Shown: positions 25,419-34,220 of the stretch, piece after piece
How the letters are laid out: the number at the start of each line of letters is the position of its first letter
Numbering within the stretch: position 1 is the first letter of the stretch
The notes under the pieces: model-generated
The model's input: only the letters and a program-made list of their open reading frames with translations
Told to the model about the DNA's origin: nothing
The model's database searches: none
Made by a program: the position numbers and the translations under genes
Source: Clostridium rhizosphaerae
GTDB lineage: Bacteria; Bacillota; Clostridia; Clostridiales; Clostridiaceae
Reading direction: 5' to 3'
Length of the DNA: 64,000 nt
Assembly: GCF_016765585.1 (NCBI RefSeq)
Contig: NZ_JAESWC010000009.1
Coordinates: forward strand, 186,001-250,000

Positions 25419-26681
25419 ATGAAAAGATACAGGTATATATTATTAATTAATATAGTAGTAATCTTATTATGCGGGGGCTACTTAATCAAAGACAAGCTTC
25501 TAAATAATAAGTTGACTGAGGAAAAGCCAGTTGCAAACAAACCAGTTGAATCAAACCTAGATAAAATGTACGAACTGCCAGCCTTTTATGAAGATTTTCC
25601 AAGCCCGGAAAAGTTGAGGTTAATTCAGGTTGATTTGCGCAGAAAAGACTTATCTGAACTAGACTTAAAGGGAAGAAGTAAAGACCTTTTCAATGCATAT
25701 TTTGACAGCACAACAAAATGGCCATCAAAGGATAAAATGCCTGAGGACTTTACCCCTGAAAAGGTATTAGAATTAGGAAAAGATCCTGGTCTTGGTATTA
25801 GTAAACTGCATAAGGAAGGAATAACAGGAAAAAACATAGGAATAGCTATATTAGATTCACCATTAAAAAATAAACATGTCGATTATAATGAGAGAATAAA
25901 ACATTATGAAGAGATGTTCAATCCTATAGATGATAATCTTGAACATGGTCCGGCTGTAACTTCCATAGCTGCGGGAAAGAGTGTTGGTGTAGCATCAGAA
26001 GCTGACATATATTATTTTGCAGATGATAATGATTATACTGATAAAAATGGAAATACGAGAAACGATTTCGAAAAGGTAGCAAAGGTAATTGATAGAGTTA
26101 TAGAAATCAATAAAACCTTGCCTGAAGATAAAAAAATAAGGGTTATATCCATGTCTGAAGGATGTGGACCAGAAGATAAGGGGTATAAGGAATTTAAAGA
26201 TGCTGTTTCAAGAGCAGGTAAGGAAGGCATATTTGCAATATCGTCAATATTAGAAGATACTCATGGATTTAAATTTAGTGGATTAGGAAGATTCCCGGCA
26301 GATGATAATAATAATGTTTCTTCATTTGTCAATGGGAAGTTTTATCAAAATAAGTTATCAAAATTTACGTCCGAAGAATTTTTAAAATCAGTCAAAGATT
26401 ACTTATACTTTCCAATGGACTCTAGAGCAGTAGCTGGTCCCAATAGTGATAATGAGTATATATTTTATAGATTTGGAGCCTACAGCTGGGTAGTACCATA
26501 CATCTCAGGGTTATATGCACTTTCCTGTGAAGTAAATCCAAAGGTTACACCGGAACTATTTTGGAAAACCGCTTTAGAAACAAGCAAGGAAACAAAGTTT
26601 GATTATAAATCTAAAACTTATGAAATTAAGCATGTAGTAAGTCCAGTGGACTTGATAGAAAAACTTAGGGCATTAAAGTAA
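25419..26681 (+). CDS. Membrane-anchored S8 (subtilisin-like) serine protease
   Basis: 420 residues, AAAGGAG before ATG 25419. One N-terminal hydrophobic segment (about 6-24) is a signal anchor. After a 110-residue pro-like region comes the subtilase domain. The Asp is in IAILDSPL (D146), the His in EHGPAVTSIAAG (H176) and the Ser in YSWVVPYISGLYAL (S356). The serine box departs from the usual GTSMAAP (AYSWVVP), and the oxyanion Asn is not evident, so the enzyme is divergent and may be specialised. No cell-wall sorting signal is seen. It is probably controlled by the divergent XRE-TPR regulator. Confidence 0.82.
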   Translation: MKRYRYILLINIVVILLCGGYLIKDKLLNNKLTEEKPVANKPVESNLDKMYELPAFYEDFPSPEKLRLIQVDLRRKDLSELDLKGRSKDLFNAYFDSTTKWPSKDKMPEDFTPEKVLELGKDPGLGISKLHKEGITGKNIGIAILDSPLKNKHVDYNERIKHYEEMFNPIDDNLEHGPAVTSIAAGKSVGVASEADIYYFADDNDYTDKNGNTRNDFEKVAKVIDRVIEINKTLPEDKKIRVISMSEGCGPEDKGYKEFKDAVSRAGKEGIFAISSILEDTHGFKFSGLGRFPADDNNNVSSFVNGKFYQNKLSKFTSEEFLKSVKDYLYFPMDSRAVAGPNSDNEYIFYRFGAYSWVVPYISGLYALSCEVNPKVTPELFWKTALETSKETKFDYKSKTYEIKHVVSPVDLIEKLRALK

Positions 26682-26700
26682 ATATGCCCTAAGTTTTTAT
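26661..26700 (+). terminator. Terminator overlapping the protease stop codon
   Basis: AAACTTAGGGCAT / ATGCCCTAAGTTT (26661-26673 with 26684-26696), then a T-rich run. The stem's left arm is the last coding codons; the TAA stop is in the loop. Confidence 0.85.
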
Positions 26701-26729
26701 TGTATATTTTTATGAGTAATATATTATTA

Positions 26730-26780
26730 TTGACTCCTATTACAATATAAGGTAACATATAATTAAGGCTTACAAATGTA
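26730..26780 (+). promoter_or_regulatory. Promoter and BlaI-type operator
   Basis: TTGACT (26730-26735), 17-nt spacer, TAACAT (26753-26758). The operator TACAAATGTA (26771-26780) fits the BlaI/MecI consensus TACAnnTGTA and covers the expected transcription start, 34 bases before the blaI-like ATG. Confidence 0.75.
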
Positions 26781-26813
26781 ATCTATATTGAATTCGCAGG
26801 AGGTAAAGAAATT

Positions 26814-27182
26814 ATGGATTCTTTAAAAATATCAGATTCTGAATGGGAAATAATGAAGGTTATTTGGCAAAATCCTAACTGCACTGCAGGGGAGGTAATA
26901 GATGCTTTAAAGGATAAGAAGGAATGGCAGCCTAAGACTGTCAAGACTTTAATAAGAAGGCTTGTAGATAAGAAGGCTTTAGGCTACGAGCAGTATAAAA
27001 GGGAATATAAATATTATCCTTTGGTAGAAGAGGGAGATTGTGTTAAAGAAGAAAGCAAATCTTTTTTACAAAGAGTTTACAGAGGCTCTTTAAAAAATAT
27101 GCTGCTTAATTTTATTGAGGATGAAAGTCTTACTAAAGAAGACATAGAAGAATTAACTCGTATTCTTGAAGAAAGGAAGTAG
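26814..27182 (+). CDS. BlaI/MecI-family repressor
   Basis: 122 residues with CAGGAGG before ATG 26814. Winged-helix start SDSEWEIMKVIWQNPNCTAG and the recognition region WQPKTVKTLIRRLVDKKALG; the C-terminal helices give dimerisation and hold the cleavage site used in this family. A consensus operator lies in its own promoter, so it represses itself and the eight-gene transcript behind it. The partner membrane protease gene begins six bases downstream. No beta-lactamase or PBP gene is in the operon. Confidence 0.92.
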   Translation: MDSLKISDSEWEIMKVIWQNPNCTAGEVIDALKDKKEWQPKTVKTLIRRLVDKKALGYEQYKREYKYYPLVEEGDCVKEESKSFLQRVYRGSLKNMLLNFIEDESLTKEDIEELTRILEERK

Positions 27183-27187
27183 AGGAT

Positions 27188-28687
27188 ATGAATTTGGGGG
27201 AATTAATTCTTTACAGCTTTTTTAATGTTATGCTTTCGGTGTCTTTAAAAGCAAGTGTTATTGGGGTTTTTATTCTTGTACTGAGATCTATTCTAAAGGA
27301 TAAAATGTCATTAAAGTTTAAGTATGCTCTTTGGCTTGTTCTAATACTTCGGCTGCTGCTTCCTATAACACCTCAGAGCAAATTCAGCATATATAATTTT
27401 ACTCAATTCACTAATCAATACACTCATTTATATTCAGCTCAAAATACTAGTCTAGATATACCTACTAGTTCTAAAGATAATTCTAATATGAATATGACAG
27501 CTCAGAATAACACTTATATAACAGAAGCTCTCTCAAATAGTTATAATAATTCATCAGGAAAACATATTTTAAATTTAATGCCAATGCTGTGGCTAATAGG
27601 TATTATTGGAGGCCTTTTATTTGGAGGACTACTTTATATAAAATTTCTGTACAGTATTAAAAAATGTCCTAAAGTCAACAATCGTAAAATTTTAAACCTA
27701 TTTGAGGAATGTAAAGAGCTTATGGATATACATAAGAAAGTAATGCTTGTACAGACGGATACTATAGCAACACCTGCTTTAACAGGTTATATGAGGCCAA
27801 AAATATTGGTGCCTAGTTCTATGATGGAAGACTGTAACATTACTCACATGAAATATGCATTATTGCATGAGTTAGCTCATGTGAAACGAAAAGATATACT
27901 TATTAACAACGTCTCTTACTTTTTGTCAATTGTATACTGGATGAATCCTTTGCTTTGGTTCTGTTTTAATAAGATGAGAGATGATAGAGAGCTTTGCTGC
28001 GATTCTTTAGCGCTTTCGTATTTATCTGATGAAGAAGTTAAAAGCTATGGAAGAGCAATAATTAAGATGGCTGAAGTTTCTTCAAAGACAGCATGGATCC
28101 CAGCATCAGGCTTTACAAGCAATAAATATAAAATTACTAGAAGAATAGAAAATATAAAGCTTTATGATAGATATTCCTATAGATTATCAATTCTTTCAGT
28201 TTCAGCAATTTTAATTTTAAGCTTTGTTTCCTTAACCAATTCTAAAGCAGAGACTATTGGAAGCTATTTAAAAGGCAATAGTAATGCTGCATTAATAAAG
28301 TATACAGATAATACTAATATTCCTTTTGTTAATGATGAAGAGGCCTTAGGAAAATGGAAGTCTATAGATTTTGTATATGATATAGATAATTTTAGTACAA
28401 AATATGTGAATTATGAGGGAAATCTGTTTTTAAAAAGTATAGTTCTTCTTCCGGACGGAAAGATGCCTCAAATGAATACAGAAGACAGTAAAGTCAATGA
28501 AGAAAAAACAGCAAACTGGATGAAATGGTCAAAAGGATATGTAATAAATAATATAAGTAAAACAGCAAGCAAGTATATTATAAAAGAAATTGATGGTACT
28601 AAATATATGTTCCTTGAATGGAAAAATGGGGATTATACAATTAGAGGTGTGAAGCCATTTTATTATGTGTTTAAAAAGGTGTTTTAG
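27188..28687 (+). CDS. BlaR1/MecR1-type M56 membrane metalloprotease sensor
   Basis: 499 residues. Membrane helices near the N-terminus and at about 135-160, then the cytoplasmic M56 protease domain with HELAH (H227-H231) and the distal glutamate region DDRELCCDSLAL, and a last helix near 335-355. BlaR1 proper ends in a penicillin-binding sensor. Here the outside segment (about 355-499) has no SxxK/SxN/KTG set and instead reads as a lipocalin- or DUF-like beta domain (EALGKWKSIDFVYDIDNF). The signal is therefore probably not a beta-lactam. It should inactivate the BlaI-like repressor when triggered, switching on the ABC genes downstream. Confidence 0.87.
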   Translation: MNLGELILYSFFNVMLSVSLKASVIGVFILVLRSILKDKMSLKFKYALWLVLILRLLLPITPQSKFSIYNFTQFTNQYTHLYSAQNTSLDIPTSSKDNSNMNMTAQNNTYITEALSNSYNNSSGKHILNLMPMLWLIGIIGGLLFGGLLYIKFLYSIKKCPKVNNRKILNLFEECKELMDIHKKVMLVQTDTIATPALTGYMRPKILVPSSMMEDCNITHMKYALLHELAHVKRKDILINNVSYFLSIVYWMNPLLWFCFNKMRDDRELCCDSLALSYLSDEEVKSYGRAIIKMAEVSSKTAWIPASGFTSNKYKITRRIENIKLYDRYSYRLSILSVSAILILSFVSLTNSKAETIGSYLKGNSNAALIKYTDNTNIPFVNDEEALGKWKSIDFVYDIDNFSTKYVNYEGNLFLKSIVLLPDGKMPQMNTEDSKVNEEKTANWMKWSKGYVINNISKTASKYIIKEIDGTKYMFLEWKNGDYTIRGVKPFYYVFKKVF

Positions 28688-28699
28688 GGGTGGGAATTT

Positions 28700-29626
28700 A
28701 TGAATAATGTTTTAGAACTTAATGATGTGCATAAATCCTTTGGAAAGATAGAGATAATTAAAGGAATAAGCTTTGAAGTAAAAGAGGGGGAAGTATATGG
28801 TTTTCTTGGACCAAATGGGTCAGGAAAAACTACCACAATAAGAATGATTGTGGGACTTATTAAGCCAAACAGTGGAAATATACGGATTAATGGATACGAT
28901 GTGCAAAAACAGTTTGTAAAGGCAGTTAGTTCAGTAGGATGTATTGTTGAAAATCCGGATATGTATTTGGATTTTACGGGAAGAGAAAATTTAAATATTT
29001 TTGCAAAGCTCTATGGAAATGTAGATAGTAAAAGAATAGATGAAGTCGTAGAAATTATAGGATTAAAAGATAGGATAGATGATAAGGTGAAAAAATATTC
29101 CCTTGGAATGAAGCAGAGATTAGGTTTAGGTCAAGCGCTGCTTCCTAAGCCTAAATTATTAATATTGGATGAGCCAACTAATGGATTGGATCCTTTAGGA
29201 ATTATTGATTTTAGAAATATAGTTAAGAATTTAGCCAAGGAATGTAATACTGCTGTCTTTGTATCATCTCATATTCTTTCAGAGATTGAACAGTTATGCG
29301 ATAAAGTTGCTTTTATAGATAATGGACTTATAAAATCTATAGAAAAGATAAATGGATTGAGCTCAAATAGCACAGAAAAAATTATACTTAAAATTCATGA
29401 AATTGAGAAAGCAAAGCAGCTTTTAGGAGAAGTTAGCTTTGTAAAAAAAGTTGAGGAAAAGGAAGGAAGCTTAATTATAACTGCAGATAAAGATTGCTAC
29501 TCTATGCTTATTACTATTCTAAGTGCAAAAGGAATACAGATATTAGACATTAATAGGATTCATCAGAATCTTGAAGATAGATTTATGGAGATATCTGGAG
29601 GAGGTAAGCACAGTGAATTTGTTTAA
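28700..29626 (+). CDS. ABC transporter ATP-binding protein (BcrA-like), cassette 1
   Basis: 308 residues. Walker A GPNGSGKTTTIRMI (about 37-50), signature YSLGMKQRLGLGQ, Walker B LLILDEPTNGLD, switch His in SSHILSE. This is the DRA/BcrA type that exports or removes peptide antibiotics such as bacitracin or lantibiotics. It begins 12 bases after the M56 sensor gene, so is in the BlaI operon. The permease gene overlaps its 3' end by 14 bases. The paralogue at 32092-33003 is very similar through the core. Confidence 0.93.
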   Translation: MNNVLELNDVHKSFGKIEIIKGISFEVKEGEVYGFLGPNGSGKTTTIRMIVGLIKPNSGNIRINGYDVQKQFVKAVSSVGCIVENPDMYLDFTGRENLNIFAKLYGNVDSKRIDEVVEIIGLKDRIDDKVKKYSLGMKQRLGLGQALLPKPKLLILDEPTNGLDPLGIIDFRNIVKNLAKECNTAVFVSSHILSEIEQLCDKVAFIDNGLIKSIEKINGLSSNSTEKIILKIHEIEKAKQLLGEVSFVKKVEEKEGSLIITADKDCYSMLITILSAKGIQILDINRIHQNLEDRFMEISGGGKHSEFV

Positions 29627-30788
29627 GGTAGAATTTTATAAGCTTATAAAAAGCAAGAAATATATCTTGTTTTGTTTAGCTTTAATAATGCTTATACTTG
29701 CTCAAATATATATTATTTATAGAAATGCCCAGAATGAAACACCTGATATAAAGCTTAAATATAACGAGAAATTGCTTGTAGACTATAGAGCAAAAGTTAA
29801 GGATGAGGAATTATCTAAAGATATTATAAAGGATTATGAAAATAAAATTAAAAAGATTGAGCAGGAAAATAAAGAACTTATAGAAGAAAAGAATAATCCA
29901 AACTACAATTGGATTGAAAAATTGAAGAAGAAGAATGAAGTCCTTGAAAATGAAAGAAAAAATGCGGAAATATCGTTGAGATTAAACGAAGCAGAAGACA
30001 TTAATTCGCAGATTATGGTTAATAACTATTTAATCAATAATAATATAATGCCACATAAATCATACGAAATAAGTGCATATAACAATATGGGCAGCGTTAT
30101 AAGCTTTGTTAATATTATATTTCTTCCTCTATTAATCGTCATATTAACTTATGACTTAGTTAGTGGAGAAATACAGTTTTCTACAATAAAGCTTCTGGCA
30201 ACTAAGCCTGTTAAGAGAAGTCATATTATACTGGCTAAGTTTTTTAGTTCATTTATTGTAACAGTTGTAACTGTTTTAACTTTTGAGCTTCTGGGGTTTT
30301 TAGTTATTGCAGTTTTCTTTAAAACAGGAAGTCCTGTATATCCAATTTCTGCAGGAACTAAGTATACCATTGATAGCTTGGGAAAAGTAAGTGCAGCAGT
30401 AAATAGCTCTTCCTTAATATACGCATACAGCTATCTTGTCAGATTAGCATTGCTTCAAGTTTTATTTATCTTTTCATCAGTAAGCTTTACTCTAGTTATT
30501 TCAACTCTATTTGTGAACAATACAATAAGTTTAATGGTCAGTTCAGTTGTTATGCTGTTTTTGAACATAATTACTTCTATTTTACCTCAAGCCTTTCTTT
30601 CTAAAATTTATCCTTACCTGTTTACTACTTATGTGGATGGAGCAGGAGTAGTAAGAAGAAGTATTAATATAAGTTTAGGAACTGTTAATATAGGCTTCAC
30701 TACCGGTTTATTTAGCACATTAATATGGGGAATTTTGTTTATTAGCCTGGCCTGCCGTAACTTTATTAAAAAAGATATTACAGCATAG
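29613..30788 (+). CDS. ABC-2 type permease, cassette 1, first
   Basis: 391 residues from GTG 29613 with GGAGGT upstream; the longer frame from 29571 would start inside the ATPase gene without a ribosome binding site. One N-terminal membrane helix, then a Lys/Glu-rich, coiled-coil-like segment outside the membrane (about 45-140), then five more helices from about 170. LVSGEIQFSTIKLLATKPV is the conserved cytoplasmic motif of these permeases. It pairs with the preceding ATPase and the next permease. The four permeases in this region share the same plan and arose by duplication. Confidence 0.87.
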   Translation: MNLFKVEFYKLIKSKKYILFCLALIMLILAQIYIIYRNAQNETPDIKLKYNEKLLVDYRAKVKDEELSKDIIKDYENKIKKIEQENKELIEEKNNPNYNWIEKLKKKNEVLENERKNAEISLRLNEAEDINSQIMVNNYLINNNIMPHKSYEISAYNNMGSVISFVNIIFLPLLIVILTYDLVSGEIQFSTIKLLATKPVKRSHIILAKFFSSFIVTVVTVLTFELLGFLVIAVFFKTGSPVYPISAGTKYTIDSLGKVSAAVNSSSLIYAYSYLVRLALLQVLFIFSSVSFTLVISTLFVNNTISLMVSSVVMLFLNIITSILPQAFLSKIYPYLFTTYVDGAGVVRRSINISLGTVNIGFTTGLFSTLIWGILFISLACRNFIKKDITA

Positions 30789-30798
30789 GGGGATTAAG

Positions 30799-32031
30799 AT
30801 GTTTAACATTATACAGATAGAATTATGGAAATTTGTTAGAAGAAAAAAATTCATTATATCCCTTGCATTATTAATGGTAGTATGTGTTTTTTGTATACTT
30901 TCTACAATAGTAGCGGCACCAAAGACCAGAGGAATAACAAATGAAATTAAAAGAACAAAGGATTATATTAATATCCTAGAGGAGCAAGGTAATCTTCAAA
31001 AGGATAAGGGAGCATCTGAAGCAGTAAATAAAGGCTACAGTAAAATAATAAATGATCAAAAGGAAAAACTTATACAGTTGGAAAAGCTGGCAGATGAAAA
31101 TGTGCCTTGGCAGGAAAGAGTAAAACAGGATATAAGCTATTCAAAGCAATACTTGGAGAAGAACTGGAATCTGCCTCCTGTAGCCCAATACCAGGAACGT
31201 ATAAATATAATGAAAAAGCAGTATTACTTAGATAACAATATACCCTACGACTATAACGAGAGTATAAAAAGCTTTAATGATATGCCGGACGAAATGAGGA
31301 TATTTGGACTTCTTGGTCTTTTAATTATAGCAGGGATAATGGTCGTTGACATAGTATCAGGAGAGAACAAGCCCGCCACAATAAAATTGCTGCTTACAAA
31401 GCCTATAGAGAGAAGAAAAGTCATACTGTCTAAATTTATAGTAAGCTTTTTTGTGGTTAATGGAGTCATTTTATTATTTGAGCTTATAACTTTTGTTGCA
31501 ATAGGAGGTATATTTGGCTTTGGAAACTCCTCTGTTCCTGCAGTCGCCGGAACAAAATATGCAGCTGTTTCCCCTGAATACGCAAATGAGCTGAAAAGTA
31601 TAGTTATTCCAAACTTAAGCAGCACTTTTTTAATATCTTCAGGCAATCTTATTGTAAAAATACTGGTTATTCAGATTTTAGATGTTACTGCAAGCATAGC
31701 CTTTTGCTTTCTTTGTTCTACAGTAATTGAAAATAGCAATATATCAACTGGAGTAGCAGTATTCTTTATGGGATTTACTCATGCTCTTGTTTTACTAAAA
31801 CATAATGGATTTATGTATCGTGTTCAGCCGCCGACTATCATTGATAAAATTTCTGCCTTTATATTTACTACTTATTATGATGGTCAGGCTGTTGTCAACG
31901 GAGATATAAATATGAAATTAGGACTTGATTTTATAAGTTACAGATATGTACTAGTAATTCTTATAGTCTGGATAGTTTTGTGTTATGGTATAAGTCATTT
32001 AGTATTTGTTAGAAAAGATATAACTTCATAA
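30799..32031 (+). CDS. ABC-2 type permease, cassette 1, second
   Basis: 410 residues. Same architecture as its neighbour: helix 1 (about 18-40), external helical segment with EEQGNLQKDKGASEAV and following, then five helices beginning at IFGLLGLLIIAGIMVVDIVSG. The motif IVSGENKPATIKLLLTKPIE matches the other permeases. With 29613-30788 it probably forms a heterodimeric channel driven by the ATPase at 28700-29626. Confidence 0.87.
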   Translation: MFNIIQIELWKFVRRKKFIISLALLMVVCVFCILSTIVAAPKTRGITNEIKRTKDYINILEEQGNLQKDKGASEAVNKGYSKIINDQKEKLIQLEKLADENVPWQERVKQDISYSKQYLEKNWNLPPVAQYQERINIMKKQYYLDNNIPYDYNESIKSFNDMPDEMRIFGLLGLLIIAGIMVVDIVSGENKPATIKLLLTKPIERRKVILSKFIVSFFVVNGVILLFELITFVAIGGIFGFGNSSVPAVAGTKYAAVSPEYANELKSIVIPNLSSTFLISSGNLIVKILVIQILDVTASIAFCFLCSTVIENSNISTGVAVFFMGFTHALVLLKHNGFMYRVQPPTIIDKISAFIFTTYYDGQAVVNGDINMKLGLDFISYRYVLVILIVWIVLCYGISHLVFVRKDITS

Positions 32032-32039
32032 GGTATAGT

Positions 32040-32068
32040 TTGAATAACAGAATTTATTAAAATACATT
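32040..32068 (+). promoter_or_regulatory. Possible internal promoter of ABC cassette 2
   Basis: TTGAAT (32040-32045), 17-nt spacer, TACATT (32063-32068), in the only sizeable gap (60 bases) of the operon. It could uncouple cassette 2 from BlaI control. Confidence 0.45.
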
Positions 32069-32091
32069 TTAGATAGGGGGTTGGGGATTTA

Positions 32092-33003
32092 ATGAATATT
32101 GTTCTGGAAGTTAACAATGTATATAAAAGCTTAAGCAGAAGAGAGATTATTAAAGGAATATCCTTCGATGTAAAAGAGGGAGAAATATTTGGATTTTTGG
32201 GGGCTAACGGGGCTGGAAAAACTACTACTATAAGAATGCTTGTTGGGCTTATTAAGCCTGATAAAGGAAACATAAGAATTATGGGCTATGATATCCAAAA
32301 GAATTTGGTAAAAGCCTTAAAGCAGGTTGGCTCTATAGTAGAATATCCGGATATGTATAATGACTTAACAGGAAGGGAAAATTTGATTATTTTTTCAAGG
32401 ATGTACGGCAATGTAAGCAAGGAAAGAATAGAAGAGATTATCGAGCTTATAGGTTTAAAGGACAGAATAGATGACAAGGTTAAAAAGTATTCCTTAGGAA
32501 TGAAGCAGAGATTAGGTCTTGGTCAGGCACTGCTTCCTAATCCGAAGCTTCTTATACTGGACGAACCAACAAATGGTTTTGATCCTCTTGGAATTATTGA
32601 GTTTAGAAATATAATAAAGAACTTGGCAAGAGAAAATAATACAGCAATTTTTATATCCTCACACATCTTAGCTGAAATTGAACAGGTTTGCGACAGGGTT
32701 GCTTTTATAGATAAGGGGATTATTAAATCTATCGAGTACACTAATAAACTTAAAAATAATGAAGAATATGACAAAGTGGAGCTTATAGTAAAAGAGCAAG
32801 CCAAGGGAGCAGAGCTTTTAGGCAAATTAGAGTATGTAAAAACAATTGATATACTTGATAATAAAATTTTATTAAGTATAGAGAAGGAAGCCTTCTCTAA
32901 GCTTATATTTGATTTGGGCAAAAATAATATTGAAGTTGAAAGCATCAATAAGCTTCATCAGAATCTTGAGGGAAGATTTATGCAAATTGTAGAGGAAGGT
33001 TAA
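32092..33003 (+). CDS. ABC transporter ATP-binding protein (BcrA-like), cassette 2
   Basis: 303 residues. Walker A GANGAGKTTTIRML, signature YSLGMKQRLGLGQ, Walker B LLILDEPTNGFD, switch His in SSHILAE. It closely resembles the cassette 1 ATPase (IDDKVKKYSLGMKQRLGLGQ shared), diverging mainly in the last 80 residues, which contact the permeases. Its two permeases follow directly. Confidence 0.93.
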   Translation: MNIVLEVNNVYKSLSRREIIKGISFDVKEGEIFGFLGANGAGKTTTIRMLVGLIKPDKGNIRIMGYDIQKNLVKALKQVGSIVEYPDMYNDLTGRENLIIFSRMYGNVSKERIEEIIELIGLKDRIDDKVKKYSLGMKQRLGLGQALLPNPKLLILDEPTNGFDPLGIIEFRNIIKNLARENNTAIFISSHILAEIEQVCDRVAFIDKGIIKSIEYTNKLKNNEEYDKVELIVKEQAKGAELLGKLEYVKTIDILDNKILLSIEKEAFSKLIFDLGKNNIEVESINKLHQNLEGRFMQIVEEG

Positions 33004-33020
33004 ACAAGGGGGGGATTGAA

Positions 33021-34205
33021 TTGTGGAGGCTAATAAGAAATGAAGCATTAAAACTTATAAAAAGTAAAAAGTTTATTATACTTTGTTTTGTACTTATAGC
33101 AGTTTTTATATATGCAAACATTTCTGTTATAAAGGATATAGAAAGTTTAAATCCAGAAATTAAAAGAGTTAGGAACAGCGAAATGATAACTAAGCTGTCA
33201 AGACAACTTGAAACAGATAAGAAGCTTTCTAAAGAAGATAAGCTAAATGTTGAAAATCAGATAAAAAAACTAACTGAAGAAAATATTGCTTTAACTGAAG
33301 AAATGATGGCCTCAGTTAAGGATTGGAGAAAAAATACAGAAAAGAAAATCCAGACATTAAAAGAGCAAAAGAAGGATATAGATGCTTTGACTAACAATAG
33401 TGTAATGGAAAATCTAAATGCTCAAATAATGAAACTTCAATATTATTTAGATAATGATATGGCACCTGAAAAGGATTATAAAATTTATAGCTTTTCAGCT
33501 ATGTTAAAGATTATGGAAACAATAAGTACTTTGCTTATTCCTGTGTTTATAGTTTTCTTAAGTGCTGATGTTATTTCAGGAGAGTACAGCAATTCTACAA
33601 TAAAAGTTCTTTTAAGCAAGCCCGTATCAAGAAAGAAAATAGTTATTTCTAAATATCTTACCCATTGTCTGATAATAATCTCAATAATAGTTTTAGCAGA
33701 AACAGCTAATTTTTTGTTCTTAGGTTTGAAGTTTGAGTTTGGTAAAATTAAAAATCCTGTTGTAGCAGGAACTCAGTATGTTTATAATTCAAATAAAAAT
33801 ATGTGTGAAGCTCTATTAAACAGCTCTTATCTATGGTCATCAGGAAAAGCACTAGTGAGTTCTGCAGGGCTTCAATTATTATTTATTGCAGCACTAGTTG
33901 CTCTTGTTTTATTGATCTCTATTATTGTTACAAATAATGTTTCATCCTTGATAATAAGCTTTGTATTAATTGTAATAGTAAGCTTAGGAACGTTTTTAAT
34001 CCCTGAACAAGCCTTTAGAAATATATATCCTTTGTTATTGACTACTTACTCTAATGCACCAATATTAATAACAGGTCAGATAGTTAATATAGTCAATAAT
34101 CCCATTGTGAACATGAAAATGGGGATTATTGCGATGGGGATATATATGCTGTTTAGTCTATTGCTGTCTATGATTATATTCAGCAAAAAAGATGTTTTGA
34201 TTTAA
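33021..34205 (+). CDS. ABC-2 type permease, cassette 2, first
   Basis: 394 residues from TTG 33021, with an AGGGGGGG ribosome binding site upstream. Helix 1 (about 16-34) is followed by a long external helical, coiled-coil-like segment (NVENQIKKLTEENIALTEEM). The membrane domain begins near residue 170 with the motif VISGEYSNSTIKVLLSKPVS. It is paired with the ATPase 17 bases upstream and the permease 15 bases downstream. Confidence 0.87.
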   Translation: MWRLIRNEALKLIKSKKFIILCFVLIAVFIYANISVIKDIESLNPEIKRVRNSEMITKLSRQLETDKKLSKEDKLNVENQIKKLTEENIALTEEMMASVKDWRKNTEKKIQTLKEQKKDIDALTNNSVMENLNAQIMKLQYYLDNDMAPEKDYKIYSFSAMLKIMETISTLLIPVFIVFLSADVISGEYSNSTIKVLLSKPVSRKKIVISKYLTHCLIIISIIVLAETANFLFLGLKFEFGKIKNPVVAGTQYVYNSNKNMCEALLNSSYLWSSGKALVSSAGLQLLFIAALVALVLLISIIVTNNVSSLIISFVLIVIVSLGTFLIPEQAFRNIYPLLLTTYSNAPILITGQIVNIVNNPIVNMKMGIIAMGIYMLFSLLLSMIIFSKKDVLI

Positions 34206-34220
34206 TAAGGAGGGGCTGGC

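Noticed and set aside
27188-28687. Beta-lactam resistance sensor (true BlaR1)
   Set aside because: The external domain lacks SxxK, SxN and KTG motifs and no beta-lactamase or PBP2a gene is present.
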